Below are positions 18,142 to 27,634 of a DNA stretch of 39,299 nucleotides, in pieces. The stretch is from Paracoccaceae bacterium (GTDB lineage: Bacteria; Pseudomonadota; Alphaproteobacteria; Rhodobacterales; Rhodobacteraceae). The notes beneath the pieces are model-generated. The model did no database searches, was not told where the DNA came from, and saw only the letters and a list, made by a program, of their open reading frames with translations. Where the stretch lies: positions 1 through 39,299 of the forward strand of contig JABDPT010000189.1 in the NCBI GenBank assembly GCA_013042605.1. Reading direction: 5' to 3'. Position 1 is the stretch's first letter. The number at the start of each line of letters is the position of its first letter. The position numbers were made by a program, and so were the translations under genes.

Positions 18142-18889
18142 CGTTCTTGAGATTTCCGTGCGCGTTTTCGCCGTGGCCCTGCCCGTTTGGGTCATGGCCA
18201 TCCTTGCCCTTGGTGCGGTACGCGCCGACCTCTCGGGTTTCCAGATGGCACTGGCGGCAATCTGGACGGCGCTGATCAGTGGCGCGTGGTTCGCGGCCAG
18301 TGTGCCGCTGTCACAGATCGGGGCGTTCCGTGTACCCAACAGCTTCGCCGAGCCGCCTCTGATCATCGGTTTTCTCATCGGCGGCGCGGCCCTGGTATGG
18401 GGGCTGGCGCGGCTGACAGCGACGGGGCGACAGATCACCGATGCCGCGCCGCTCAGCGCGATTGCGTCCTTCCAGATCGCGCGGGTGATGGGCGGACTGT
18501 TCCTCGTGGGCTGGCTGATAGGCCGTGTACCGCTGGAATTCGCCATTCCCGCGGGTCTGGGCGACATCTGGGCTGGTATTGCCGGGTATCAGGCGACCCG
18601 AGCCCTGGCCGCGGGTGCGCCCGATGCGCGCCGGAAACTTGTGCGCGCCAACACCATAGGACTTGCGGACTTCGCTATTGCCGTCATGCTTGGCGTCATG
18701 ACATCGGAGGGGATATTCCACACACTGTCCAAGGATGCACCAAACATCATCAACGACTACCCGCTCGCGCTGTTCCCCGCCTATTTCGTTCCGATCTTCA
18801 TAGGCTTCCATTTCATCGCGATCAGCCGCCTGCGGGCGGAGCGTAGGGAACGGGCGCATCTGCCGGCGGTTCAAGCCCAGAGAAGCTGA
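18134..18889 (+). CDS. Multi-pass membrane protein of unknown function
   Basis: Several hydrophobic helices; ATG at 18134 overlaps the previous gene. Confidence 0.65.
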   Translation: MFDVLEISVRVFAVALPVWVMAILALGAVRADLSGFQMALAAIWTALISGAWFAASVPLSQIGAFRVPNSFAEPPLIIGFLIGGAALVWGLARLTATGRQITDAAPLSAIASFQIARVMGGLFLVGWLIGRVPLEFAIPAGLGDIWAGIAGYQATRALAAGAPDARRKLVRANTIGLADFAIAVMLGVMTSEGIFHTLSKDAPNIINDYPLALFPAYFVPIFIGFHFIAISRLRAERRERAHLPAVQAQRS

Positions 18890-18977
18890 AGGCGACATCG
18901 AAGGCCGGTCGCCAGCGCCTTGATGCCCGACCGGCATCGGGCGACGCACCGGCCATGAGCGTTCACAGCGGGGCGGA

Positions 18978-19850
18978 TTACGGCCTGTCCGCGTCTCGCG
19001 CCTTCAACCGCTGCGCGATTTCCCTCGACAAGCCGTTCATCACCGTTCTGATCCGGGAATTGGTCTTTTGCTCGGACAGACAGCTTATCCAAAGGCGGTG
19101 CCGCCCTTCCGCAAGACGGTCGGACAGCCGCGCCAGGCGCGGATCGTCTTCTGCGATGAATTCCGGCAGAAGCGCTGCGCCTCCCCCTGCGAGAACGAGT
19201 TCGCGGGTCGGCAGGACACCATCGACGCTAGCGACGACGATGGGCGTCTCGTCTTGCGGCACGAAATCCCGGGACAGTTCCGATTGGCCCGGCGGCGTGA
19301 AGACGGCGCGCACGGGGCCGCTCTGATCACTTCGTCGGTAAAGGCCGAAGCGGACCGGGCCAAGATCGATGCTGTGCAGATCGTGCGGCCGTGTCACGGC
19401 GACACGCAGCGCGATATCTGCCTCATAGCGATGCAGATCGACGAAGCGATCCGACGTCGTCAGCACCGGAAATATCTGGGGATGCGACGCCGAAAAGCGG
19501 ATGATTTCATCGGAGAACCCGGCCAGCACATGCGGGGAAAGCGACACGCGAACCTTGCCGAAAGCGATCCTGGCATCGTCCTTGTCAGGGTAAAGATGAC
19601 TGAGTTCCTGTTCGGCGCGTTCCATGACGGCAAGCGTCCGACGGCCGTGAAGCGTCAGTTCGAGCTCCCCGGAAATTCGCTCGAACAACTTCGTCCCGAG
19701 GCGCTCTTCGAGACGGTCAAGCCTTCGCGCGACGGTCGTTCTGTCCACCCCAAGCTCGCGCGCGGCGGCCATGAAGTTGCCGGATCTCGCTAGGGCCAGC
19801 AGGAATGGTGCGTCGGACCAAGGGAGTGGTTTACGTGCATTTTTGCCCAT
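18978..19850 (-). CDS. LysR family transcriptional regulator
   Basis: WSDAPFLLALARSGNFMAAARELGVDRTTVARRLDRLEERLGTKLFER. Confidence 0.92.
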   Translation of the reverse strand: MGKNARKPLPWSDAPFLLALARSGNFMAAARELGVDRTTVARRLDRLEERLGTKLFERISGELELTLHGRRTLAVMERAEQELSHLYPDKDDARIAFGKVRVSLSPHVLAGFSDEIIRFSASHPQIFPVLTTSDRFVDLHRYEADIALRVAVTRPHDLHSIDLGPVRFGLYRRSDQSGPVRAVFTPPGQSELSRDFVPQDETPIVVASVDGVLPTRELVLAGGGAALLPEFIAEDDPRLARLSDRLAEGRHRLWISCLSEQKTNSRIRTVMNGLSREIAQRLKARDADRP

Positions 19851-19942
19851 GGCCGAGCGAAACCTCGCGTTGTTTGGCGGATTTGCGACGAATACACAAA
19901 CTTCTACGGAGAGTGAAACCCAAAACCCGCAAGGAGACTTTT

Positions 19943-20326
19943 ATGCATCCCATCCTCAAGACCCTCTCGACAATTGCACTCGCAACCTCAGTGCTTGCCG
20001 CGCCGGCGATGGCCGACCCCGTCTACATGATCGCTCAAATCCAGATCGAGGATCATGAGGCATTCTTCAACGAGTACGGTGCGGCCGCAGGCCCAATCGT
20101 CATCGGCAATGGCGGGCGCGTTCTTGTGGCTTCGCCAGCGGTCGACACGCTCGAAGGCGGATGGCCCGGGAACTGGACCGTGGTGATCGAATTCCCGTCG
20201 GAAGAGGCCGCCATGCAAGGCTGGTACAACTCGGACGCCTATCAGGAGGCCATCGATCTGCGAGTCGCCAACACCTCGCTCAACAACATGGTCCTCGCGC
20301 CGGCCTTCGTCCCCCCCGCCGAATGA
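19943..20326 (+). CDS. Exported DUF1330 family protein
   Basis: Signal peptide MHPILKTLSTIALATSVLAAPAMA; YMIAQIQIEDHEAFFNEYGAAAGPIVIGNGGRVLVAS...YNSDAYQEAIDLR. Confidence 0.82.
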   Translation: MHPILKTLSTIALATSVLAAPAMADPVYMIAQIQIEDHEAFFNEYGAAAGPIVIGNGGRVLVASPAVDTLEGGWPGNWTVVIEFPSEEAAMQGWYNSDAYQEAIDLRVANTSLNNMVLAPAFVPPAE

Positions 20327-20412
20327 TGACCACCTGACGCCCGGAGCGGACACAGGACCGCTCCGAGTACATCAACATGCCAACTATGCAAACCTCAGAG
20401 AGGACCCAAACC

Positions 20413-20880
20413 ATGCCGACAGCCGTCGTCAAAACCGTAATCGAAGCCCCGGTCTCCAAGGTGTGGGCCACATGGGACAATTTCGGACACATCGACCAGT
20501 TCAATCCGAACCTGAAGCGATCTTTCCTGATCGACAACAGCGCCAGCACAGGACTGGGCGCGCAGCGTCAATGCGATCTTGCGGATGGCAAGAACCACGT
20601 CAAGGAGCGCATCGTCGAATACGTGCCGGAACGACTGATGGTCGTCGACATCTATGACGGAACCATTCCTCTGAAATCGGCGACTGCGCGCATCGCCCTC
20701 GTCCCCCTTGCGACAGGCCGCACGGAGCTGACCTTCAGCTTGTCTTTCGTCCCGAAGCTGGGCGTGCTTGGACGCATTATTGGGCCGCTGATGAAGTGGC
20801 AAATCCGCAAGCAGATCGCCCAGCTCGTCGCTGCCAACCGGCGCTTCATCGAAGCCCGGGCGATACGCGAGGCCGCCTAA
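20413..20880 (+). CDS. SRPBCC family protein
   Basis: AVVKTVIEAPVSKVWATWDNFGHIDQFNPNLKRSFL; polyketide-cyclase-like fold signature. Confidence 0.8.
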   Translation: MPTAVVKTVIEAPVSKVWATWDNFGHIDQFNPNLKRSFLIDNSASTGLGAQRQCDLADGKNHVKERIVEYVPERLMVVDIYDGTIPLKSATARIALVPLATGRTELTFSLSFVPKLGVLGRIIGPLMKWQIRKQIAQLVAANRRFIEARAIREAA

Positions 20881-20964
20881 CGGAGACTGCCCCGTCCGGG
20901 GCTCGGCGCACCCCTTGGGTGCGCGCTCTCTGGCCCGTGTATCCCCCCAAATAGGAGCTTCGCA

Positions 20965-21597
20965 ATGACGTTTTTCGATCCTTCCGTGCTTCTGGCGTTT
21001 GTGAATTTCGCCTTTGTCGCGTCCATAGCGCCGGGTCCCAACAACCTGATGGTTGCCGCCTCGGGCGCCGCGTTCGGGATACGCGCAACGGCTCCGCATA
21101 TCGTCGGCATTGCACTCGGCTTCTCAGTCATGCTGTCGTCTATCGCGCTCGGCCTCGGTGCGATGCTTGACCGGTGGCCGCTCCTTCTAGTCGCCTTGAA
21201 ATGGGCGGGGATTGCCTGGCTTTGCGTCCTCGCCTGGCAACTCGCAAGGCCCGCCTTGTTTCCCGAGAAAGCCACCGAAAGCACCGTCGCCCGGTCTTCG
21301 GGCGCGCGTCCGATGACCCTGATAGAGGCCGCGCTGTTCCAATGGGTCAATCCGAAGGCCTGGGCCATGGTCGCGGCGGTTACGGCCGCTTATTCGGATC
21401 TGGCCGACGAGGCGTGGCATCGCGCAGCGCTGATGTCGTTCACCTTCATGATCGTCGCCCCCTTGTGCAACGGGACCTGGTTGCTGGGCGGCCGCGTACT
21501 GCTGGCGCGATTTTCGGCCGGCATCTGGAACCGCGGCCTCCTGCTTTTCTTGTCCGGCCTCATCCTTCTGAGCGCTGTCCTGATCCTGTCAGTTTGA
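20965..21597 (+). CDS. LysE family translocator
   Basis: FVASIAPGPNNLMVAASGAAFGIRATAPHIVGIALGFSVML, FQWVNPKAWAM. Confidence 0.92.
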   Translation: MTFFDPSVLLAFVNFAFVASIAPGPNNLMVAASGAAFGIRATAPHIVGIALGFSVMLSSIALGLGAMLDRWPLLLVALKWAGIAWLCVLAWQLARPALFPEKATESTVARSSGARPMTLIEAALFQWVNPKAWAMVAAVTAAYSDLADEAWHRAALMSFTFMIVAPLCNGTWLLGGRVLLARFSAGIWNRGLLLFLSGLILLSAVLILSV

Positions 21598-21762
21598 GAC
21601 AGCGTTCCCGCCTGAAGCGAAGGGCTACTGAACCTGCGCTGCACCCGGGTCAACCTCAAGCGAAAACCGTATCTCATTCCCTGCACCAAGTCATGGAAAC
21701 GTTCTACCGGACCCAAGGGCGCAGTTCGTCCACAGAGCACGGTGTTGGCATTCAGGTCGGAA

Positions 21763-22689
21763 TCATGCCTGACGTGCCGACAGCTCGGCGGCTATCGATG
21801 TCCCCGCCTCCCGCTCCATCCGCGCGGCCCAGGCGTCCGCAAGATCGATCAGGATTGTCTTGAATTGCGGCTTTGCCGCGGTCGCGAAAAGCCATTTCGA
21901 AAACCCGTTGCCCTTTAGCGTCGCCACGATCTCGATGTGGAACTCCGAGCCAACGGGATGCGCCTCGACGCGCCAGCGGCCGGTCAGTTCCGCAAACGGA
22001 TACGGGTAATCCTCGGCCTCGGTGTGGATGCGGAAGCCGTATGCGCGACCGGGCTCATATAGATCGCAGGTCTCTTCCCAGTTTTCACCCTTCGGCCCAT
22101 AGCATCGCCGCTTCATGCCCAGCCCGTCTCCTGAAAGCACTTCGACTTTCGCGATGTTGTCGGCCACGTCCGCATAGGCCGGGTGGTCGGTCATCACCGC
22201 CCAGACAACTTCGCTCGGGGCCCGCACGGTCCGTTTGACGGTCGCATGAAGCTTTCCGTCCTTGCTCACCACGCGGGCCACGGGAACCGGCTTTTCGATC
22301 CTTGCCGCCGAAACAAACTGGCTCACGGCAAAGAACGCGACCACCACGGCAACCGCGCCCACGACGAGTGTGCCACTCGCGGTCAGGATCTCGCCGAAGA
22401 AGACGACAATGACGATGCTTCCGATGACCCAGCCGATATCAAGAAAGACGATTTCGTTGACCATCGCCCGCGAGACGAACTTGTAGGCCGACAGCGAATA
22501 AACGATCGCGGCGAACCCGACGAGGCCGACGCCAAGGCCCCGAAGGCCCCAAGCCGCCCAGTCGACGGGATTGGCGATCAGCATGGGCGCCACCATACCA
22601 GCGGCAAACAGAAGGGGTGCTGCGGTCAGCAGAGAGAATGCGCTGTTCATTTTCAGGAACGTTCGGGTGGCTGCGGTGGAATTCGACAT
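21763..22689 (-). CDS. Membrane-anchored SRPBCC family protein
   Basis: N-terminal TM segments then KLHATVKRTVRAPSEVVWAVMTDHPAYADVADNIAKVEVLSGDGLGMKRRCYGPKGENWEETCDLYEPG. Confidence 0.75.
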   Translation of the reverse strand: MSNSTAATRTFLKMNSAFSLLTAAPLLFAAGMVAPMLIANPVDWAAWGLRGLGVGLVGFAAIVYSLSAYKFVSRAMVNEIVFLDIGWVIGSIVIVVFFGEILTASGTLVVGAVAVVVAFFAVSQFVSAARIEKPVPVARVVSKDGKLHATVKRTVRAPSEVVWAVMTDHPAYADVADNIAKVEVLSGDGLGMKRRCYGPKGENWEETCDLYEPGRAYGFRIHTEAEDYPYPFAELTGRWRVEAHPVGSEFHIEIVATLKGNGFSKWLFATAAKPQFKTILIDLADAWAARMEREAGTSIAAELSARQA

Positions 22690-22800
22690 ATCGTACCTCT
22701 GGCAAGTGAATGGTTCCCCACAGACAGAGCCGCTGGATAGGCGTTTCTCAATTACGCCTCAGGTAATAGCCTAGGCCGCACGTAGACGCGAAAAGGGAGC

Positions 22801-23598
22801 ATGAGACTTGTGATGAACCGACCCCAGGATGCGTTCGGACCGCTCTTGAAATCGTGGCGCACGCGGCGACGGCTTAGCCAGCTCGACCTCGCGCTCGATG
22901 CAGGCCTCTCGCAACGCCATCTCAGCTTTCTAGAAACCGGGCGCTCGAAACCCAGCCGCTATGCGATCCGACAGATCTGCGAGGCGCTCGACATGCCCGC
23001 GGCGGAACTCGACATCATGCTCATGTCCGCGGGCTTCGCGCCCCAGTCGGCCCATGCCAGTTGGAGCACCGATGTCCGGCACGCGGTAACGACCTCAATT
23101 GCCCATGTCCTGAAAGGCCATGAACCCTTTCCCGCCGTCTCGATCGACCGCATCTGGAACTTGCAGCAGGCGAATGCGAGCGCCGAGAGGTTCTTCGCCA
23201 TTGCTGGCGCGTCAGGGAACCCCAACCTCCTCAGGGAAATCTTCTTGCCCGGCCCCCTGCGCTCAAACATCGGCAACTGGTCCGAGGTCGCCCGTGCACT
23301 CATTCGTCTTCTCGATCTCGAAGTTGCGCGCAGGCCGCATGACGAAGAGGCAAAGGCCCTGCTTGACGAACTGAGGGAGCTTCCCGGCGTCGCTCCCGCT
23401 ATTGCGGACCGGCACAAGGCGCACCCTGCGCCAGTCCTTTCCATCGTCTTCACCATCGACGGTGCGGAACTCCGGCTCTTCTCGCTGATCGCAACCGTCG
23501 GTATGAGCATGGACGCCACTCTCGACGACCTCCGGATCGAGACGCTCCTCCCAGCAGATGAACCGACGCGCCAATGGTTTGTAAACCCCGACCGATGA
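22801..23598 (+). CDS. XRE-family regulator with MmyB-like ligand domain
   Basis: LLKSWRTRRRLSQLDLALDAGLSQRHLSFLETGRSKPSRYAIRQICEALDMP. Confidence 0.9.
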   Translation: MRLVMNRPQDAFGPLLKSWRTRRRLSQLDLALDAGLSQRHLSFLETGRSKPSRYAIRQICEALDMPAAELDIMLMSAGFAPQSAHASWSTDVRHAVTTSIAHVLKGHEPFPAVSIDRIWNLQQANASAERFFAIAGASGNPNLLREIFLPGPLRSNIGNWSEVARALIRLLDLEVARRPHDEEAKALLDELRELPGVAPAIADRHKAHPAPVLSIVFTIDGAELRLFSLIATVGMSMDATLDDLRIETLLPADEPTRQWFVNPDR

Positions 23599-23683
23599 TC
23601 GACCCCGTGCGCGAGCTTGCTGCAAGATGCGTGGGTGGCAACTCATGCTGTTGCTCCGAGCAAATCAATCGCCACCCTTTTGG

Positions 23684-24331
23684 TCAGAAACCAAAGTCGT
23701 ATGCCGCTGCCTTATAGCTTGGCCTGGACGTCACGCGCTGGAGCCACTCCGCGATAGTCGGCCTGGACCCGAGCAGCTCGTCATTTTCCGGCGTCAACGC
23801 AATGTACTGCATCATCGTTGCGACAAAAATATCGGCGAGCGAAAAGTCTCCGGCCAGGAAATCTGCGCCGTCTCCCAGCGCCTGCCCGATCAGATCGAGC
23901 TGGTGGGAGATGACCGGCACTGACCCGGCGACGACTTCTTCGTTCATGACACCATCGAACGCGCCGATTTTCGGCGCGAGCCGTTGCATTACCAGATCGC
24001 CGATCACCGCCGGGTAGATGTACTGGCCTGTAATGTTGATCCACTTCTGCATGGTGGCATGTGCCTTCACATCGTCAGGTTGCAAGGCTGGCCCATCAAA
24101 TGCCTCATCCACGTAGCGTGCAATCGCCGCTGTCTCATAGATATGGAACCCTTGGTGATAGAGCGCAGGCACCTTGCCGAAGGGATGCACTTCCGCGAGG
24201 TGCCTCGGAGAATCTAGCTCAGCCGGATCGACAGCGATTCTTTCGTAAGGCACCCCCTTTTCTTCTAGTACGACGCGCGCTGCGAGCCCGTAGCTGCTCA
24301 TCTTCGACGCAGCCAGTATACAATCCGCCAT
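23684..24331 (-). CDS. Glutathione S-transferase family protein
   Basis: VVLEEKGVPYERIAVDPAELDSPRHLAEVHPFGKVPALYHQGFHIYETAAIARYVDEAF. Confidence 0.92.
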   Translation of the reverse strand: MADCILAASKMSSYGLAARVVLEEKGVPYERIAVDPAELDSPRHLAEVHPFGKVPALYHQGFHIYETAAIARYVDEAFDGPALQPDDVKAHATMQKWINITGQYIYPAVIGDLVMQRLAPKIGAFDGVMNEEVVAGSVPVISHQLDLIGQALGDGADFLAGDFSLADIFVATMMQYIALTPENDELLGSRPTIAEWLQRVTSRPSYKAAAYDFGF

Positions 24332-24650
24332 TGTCTGGTTTCCCCTTTAGCTGATCTCTGTCGCTCCGCGTGCCTCGAGGGACTCGATCAAGAAGCACAC
24401 GAGGCGACGCACGAACTCAGTCTGGGGATCTTTGCAGAGCACCGAAATTACCTCGCAGAGAATAGGCTCGGCGTTTCAGTGAAGTAGCACACAGCATAGG
24501 CGCTGTCGCGCGCGGTCAAGTTCGCATCCAGCTCAAGATTTAGACTCGACCAAGCGTACGACACAGCGCGAAATCACGCGATCGAAACATGAACATGTGC
24601 TGCACATGACTGCCCACAACTACTTGAAATCTATCTAGAATCGCCACCAT

Positions 24651-24819
24651 CCATCATAGGCGCGGTAGATAGCCGCGCTGCCGTAGTGGCTGCGTTCAAC
24701 GGCATTCAGCAATCTCCTCAGGGTTGCTCATATTCAGAACGAACCCGCTGTGGAAACCATATAGATACGACTGATAATCTGCCACCCTACCCCGCATAAA
24801 GACAGGTTATCGGCGGTGT
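24651..24819. repeat. Diverged direct repeat copy 2: dusA 5'-end remnant plus upstream region
   Basis: Minus strand reads MPLNAATTAARLSTAPMMDGGDSR*, versus DusA MPLNAATEAARLSTAPMMDWTDRHCR; upstream noncoding also matches copy 1. Confidence 0.85.
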
Positions 24820-24963
24820 TTGAGTGGCGTGTGAACCGAGGCTAGGATCCAGCGCCGTTGCCAGTCTATCCGATCCTCCATGGTCAACTGGCCTCGATCC
24901 CGCCTAGACTACTTTCGAACGCAAGCTGGGTCCGGTCGTTTGGAACGGTACTTCTCAACCGGT

Positions 24964-25575
24964 ATGCCGGGAATGAAATTCCTCGGAAACGTTCTGCTTT
25001 TCAGTCTGGCAGGATTGATGCCGGTGCTGGCGCTGTACGTTCTGCTTTCGCCTGGTTTCGCATCCGCCTTGGCGGACGGGGGTCCTGCTCTAGGGCGTTT
25101 CCTCAGACAGGTTCTGACCAATGGCCTGCCAGTGGTTGTGATTGTCAACTACGTTGGCTTCTTTCTTTTCGCACTTTCTCGCGAACTGCCCGCAAACAGC
25201 CGCGATCCGGCGATATACATCGCCGTCGATATCTTTCTCAGGCTTGGCCTCTTCTTTGGCCTTCACGCCTTGATCTACGTCGTTTCAGCCGACTGGTACG
25301 GATCGTTCGGTGGCAGCCGTGCGACAGCATTGCGGGTCGTTGCACCGACACTTGCGCGCTCTGCGCTCTTCGAGAACATCTCCGGGGTCTACCTTTATGC
25401 GACTTTGATCAGCGCAATTCCATTGTACGTTTCAGCAGTCAGGCGCTCGTCACGCCTCGCACCGGTCGTTCGGCTCTTTCCCGCCCCGATCGGACCGGTT
25501 GCTGCCGCGTTGTTGATATTTGCTACAGGTGCGGTCTGTCTGACGGCTCTGGCGGGCGCCATCATGCGTTTATAA
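24964..25575 (+). CDS. Multi-pass membrane protein of unknown function
   Basis: MPGMKFLGNVLLFSLAGLMPVLALYVLLSPG...; about six hydrophobic segments. Confidence 0.6.
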   Translation: MPGMKFLGNVLLFSLAGLMPVLALYVLLSPGFASALADGGPALGRFLRQVLTNGLPVVVIVNYVGFFLFALSRELPANSRDPAIYIAVDIFLRLGLFFGLHALIYVVSADWYGSFGGSRATALRVVAPTLARSALFENISGVYLYATLISAIPLYVSAVRRSSRLAPVVRLFPAPIGPVAAALLIFATGAVCLTALAGAIMRL

Positions 25576-25878
25576 AGCTAGGTTGACGGCGCGGGCACGC
25601 TAACTGCGGACGTCACAGCATGAGGATGGCCCCAACCCGACAACGCTGAGGCCATCGCGGCCAAGGAAGCCGCGATTGCGCGTGTGTTTGCCTTTGTCGT
25701 TACGCCGGCACGCATCAATGGTCGCATAGTCGTTCGGGGTCGGATCAGCGATAAAATGGTCCGAGAGATCATCGGCCTTGAACCGAAAGAGGGTTGGGAT
25801 GCAACATGTGTCTCAACGTGATTGCATCTACGCACGGCAACTCGCGAGGACGGGCGCCCAACGAGAATTGGAGATCCT

Positions 25879-26331
25879 TTGAATAGACGACGGTTCATGG
25901 CGATTGCTGGTGCAATGGTAATACCAGGCGTCGCTTCGGCAGCGGCCCGGGAAATCTGGTCGGCGCTCGAAGCTGCCGAGGCGCTGAACGACGAGGCAAT
26001 TGTCCTCCTCGATGTGCGTTCGCGGCCCGAATGGGCCGAGACAGGTCTTGCGAAGGGTGCCTGGCCGGTCAGCATGCACGAGCGAGGCTTTGAGCAGCGG
26101 CTTTTTGCAGCTCGCGATTTCGCCGCCGGAAAGCCCGTGGCCTTGATCTGTGCCACGGGCGGTCGCAGTGCGCGGCTTTTGGCGGCGCTCAAGGGCGCGG
26201 GCTATACCGGCTTCATCGACGTCTCCGAAGGGATGCTCGGCTCGCGCCGCGGTCCCGGCTGGATCGCGCGCGGTCTGCCCATGAGCGATCTTGAAACGGC
26301 TCTCGCCGCGCTGCCGGACACGCTACGCTGA
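25879..26331 (+). CDS. Exported rhodanese-like domain protein
   Basis: TTG start with ggag RBS, signal-like LNRRRFMAIAGAMVIPGVASAAA; IVLLDVRSRPEWAETG; active-site loop ICATGGRSARL. Confidence 0.85.
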   Translation: MNRRRFMAIAGAMVIPGVASAAAREIWSALEAAEALNDEAIVLLDVRSRPEWAETGLAKGAWPVSMHERGFEQRLFAARDFAAGKPVALICATGGRSARLLAALKGAGYTGFIDVSEGMLGSRRGPGWIARGLPMSDLETALAALPDTLR

Positions 26332-26371
26332 ATGGCGAAGCGGCCGTGGCCCTGCGGCTACGATGGTTCTC

Positions 26372-26610
26372 TATGCGCCTCTTGGTGCTATTGGCATTGT
26401 GGATCACATTCCCGGTTCCAGAGGTCGCTCGCGCTCTGGAGCCGGACATATAAGCCGACCCTGCAGTCACCGCTCGGCTGATTTCGGCGAGGGCGTCCTG
26501 ACGTTCCCGACGCCGGATGCTGTTTGTCAGAGCGGGCCACGGGTTCCTCTTGCTGGCAGATGTCGCACGGCTTTTCTCGTACTTATCGGGGGGCGGCTTG
26601 GTTTGCGGCT
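26372..26610 (+). pseudogene. Remnant of ScsB/DsbD-like protein (signal peptide and first residues)
   Basis: Reads MRLLVLLALWITFPVPEVARALEPDI*ADPAVTARLISARAS*; resembles ScsB-type N-termini, interrupted by stops; boundaries approximate. Confidence 0.4.
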
Positions 26611-26629
26611 GCGCGCCCAATTAAGGTGT

Positions 26630-27280
26630 CTAATTCAGGACCAGGTCTGCAATCGAAGCGACAATCCGCCCATCCGTGTCGTCGCTGTCGGCAGAGATCG
26701 CCAGTCCGATCAGAGCGCCCGGGTCATCGCCAAATGCGGTCCGAAAATCATCTTCCAGATCAACGTCTTCCCGATGCTCGCCAGTGTCGGCAACCCGTAG
26801 GATCTTCGTGCGCAACCGCGAAGAATACGGGCTTTGCAGGACCGACCCCGCTTCATGTGCGCCACCCCACACGTAGATCAGGCCGCGCGCAGAGCCTTCC
26901 CGCAAGATCCGCCGGGCGTTCCCGCCAGAGAGTGCTTCAGCGCGATCCGGATTCACGAAGACGAAGTAGACCGACAAGTTTCGATCATCGCCACCTTTGA
27001 CGGTGAGATCCGTCGCAGACACGCCCTCCCGCACGCGCCACGCCCAACTGGCCGCCTCTGCAAAACGGTGCGATCGATCGACGGGCCGCCACAGTAGAGA
27101 AACCGTTCCATCGGAGATCACATCCAGCTGCCGTCCGCGCTGAATGTAGTCGTTGGAGAAGAGCCGCAGGAACCCCTGCTCTTTCCAGCTTCCGTCGAAT
27201 GCGACGGCCTCTGCGGCGACCGCAAGGACGGGCTGGAACGCCATCAATGCCGCAAATACCAATGTCTTCACGCCGAGCAT
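26630..27280 (-). CDS. Exported DUF3047-like protein
   Basis: WAWRVREGVSATDLTVKGGDDRNLSVYFVFVN...LIYVWGG...HREDVDLEDDFRTAFG; signal peptide. Confidence 0.7.
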   Translation of the reverse strand: MLGVKTLVFAALMAFQPVLAVAAEAVAFDGSWKEQGFLRLFSNDYIQRGRQLDVISDGTVSLLWRPVDRSHRFAEAASWAWRVREGVSATDLTVKGGDDRNLSVYFVFVNPDRAEALSGGNARRILREGSARGLIYVWGGAHEAGSVLQSPYSSRLRTKILRVADTGEHREDVDLEDDFRTAFGDDPGALIGLAISADSDDTDGRIVASIADLVLN

Positions 27281-27294
27281 ATCAAGTCAGATAC

Positions 27295-27545
27295 ATCCGA
27301 GTGCGCGCGCGGGCGTCTCTAGCGCCATGAAGATCATTATCCGGTTTTCGGTCAGCGACTGGGCGCCAAGCCGTACATTCGATCCACCGCTGATGTGGGC
27401 ACATTTCAGTTCCCGCTTGTCGATAAAGACCATCTTAGGTTGGAAATAGCGCCAATGGTCCCGATGAAAAGCGCGATGGGCGCGCCAACCCCGACCAGCG
27501 CGCCAGCACCCCTGAGAACACTGGCCAACGCCTATTCAAACAAAC
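27295..27545 (-). pseudogene. Frameshifted remnant of MauE/DoxX-like membrane protein
   Basis: Minus strand: ALASVLRGAGALVGVGAPIALFIGTIGAISNL then (frameshift) MVFIDKRELKCAHISGGSNVRLGAQSLTENRIMIFMALET; resembles IDKRELKCACVGG-NVPLGFVSLTEN. Confidence 0.5.
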
Positions 27546-27634
27546 ATCCATCCCGAACGTAGCGGCAGACCTGAAAGGGGCGCCTCGCGTGAGACTTCAT
27601 TGCCGTTTGCTCAGAAGGGCGCTTTTTCTGTTGC

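Noticed and set aside
17356-18567. Minus-strand ORF of 403 aa
   Set aside because: Antisense to the dehalogenase-like gene and membrane protein; low-complexity composition
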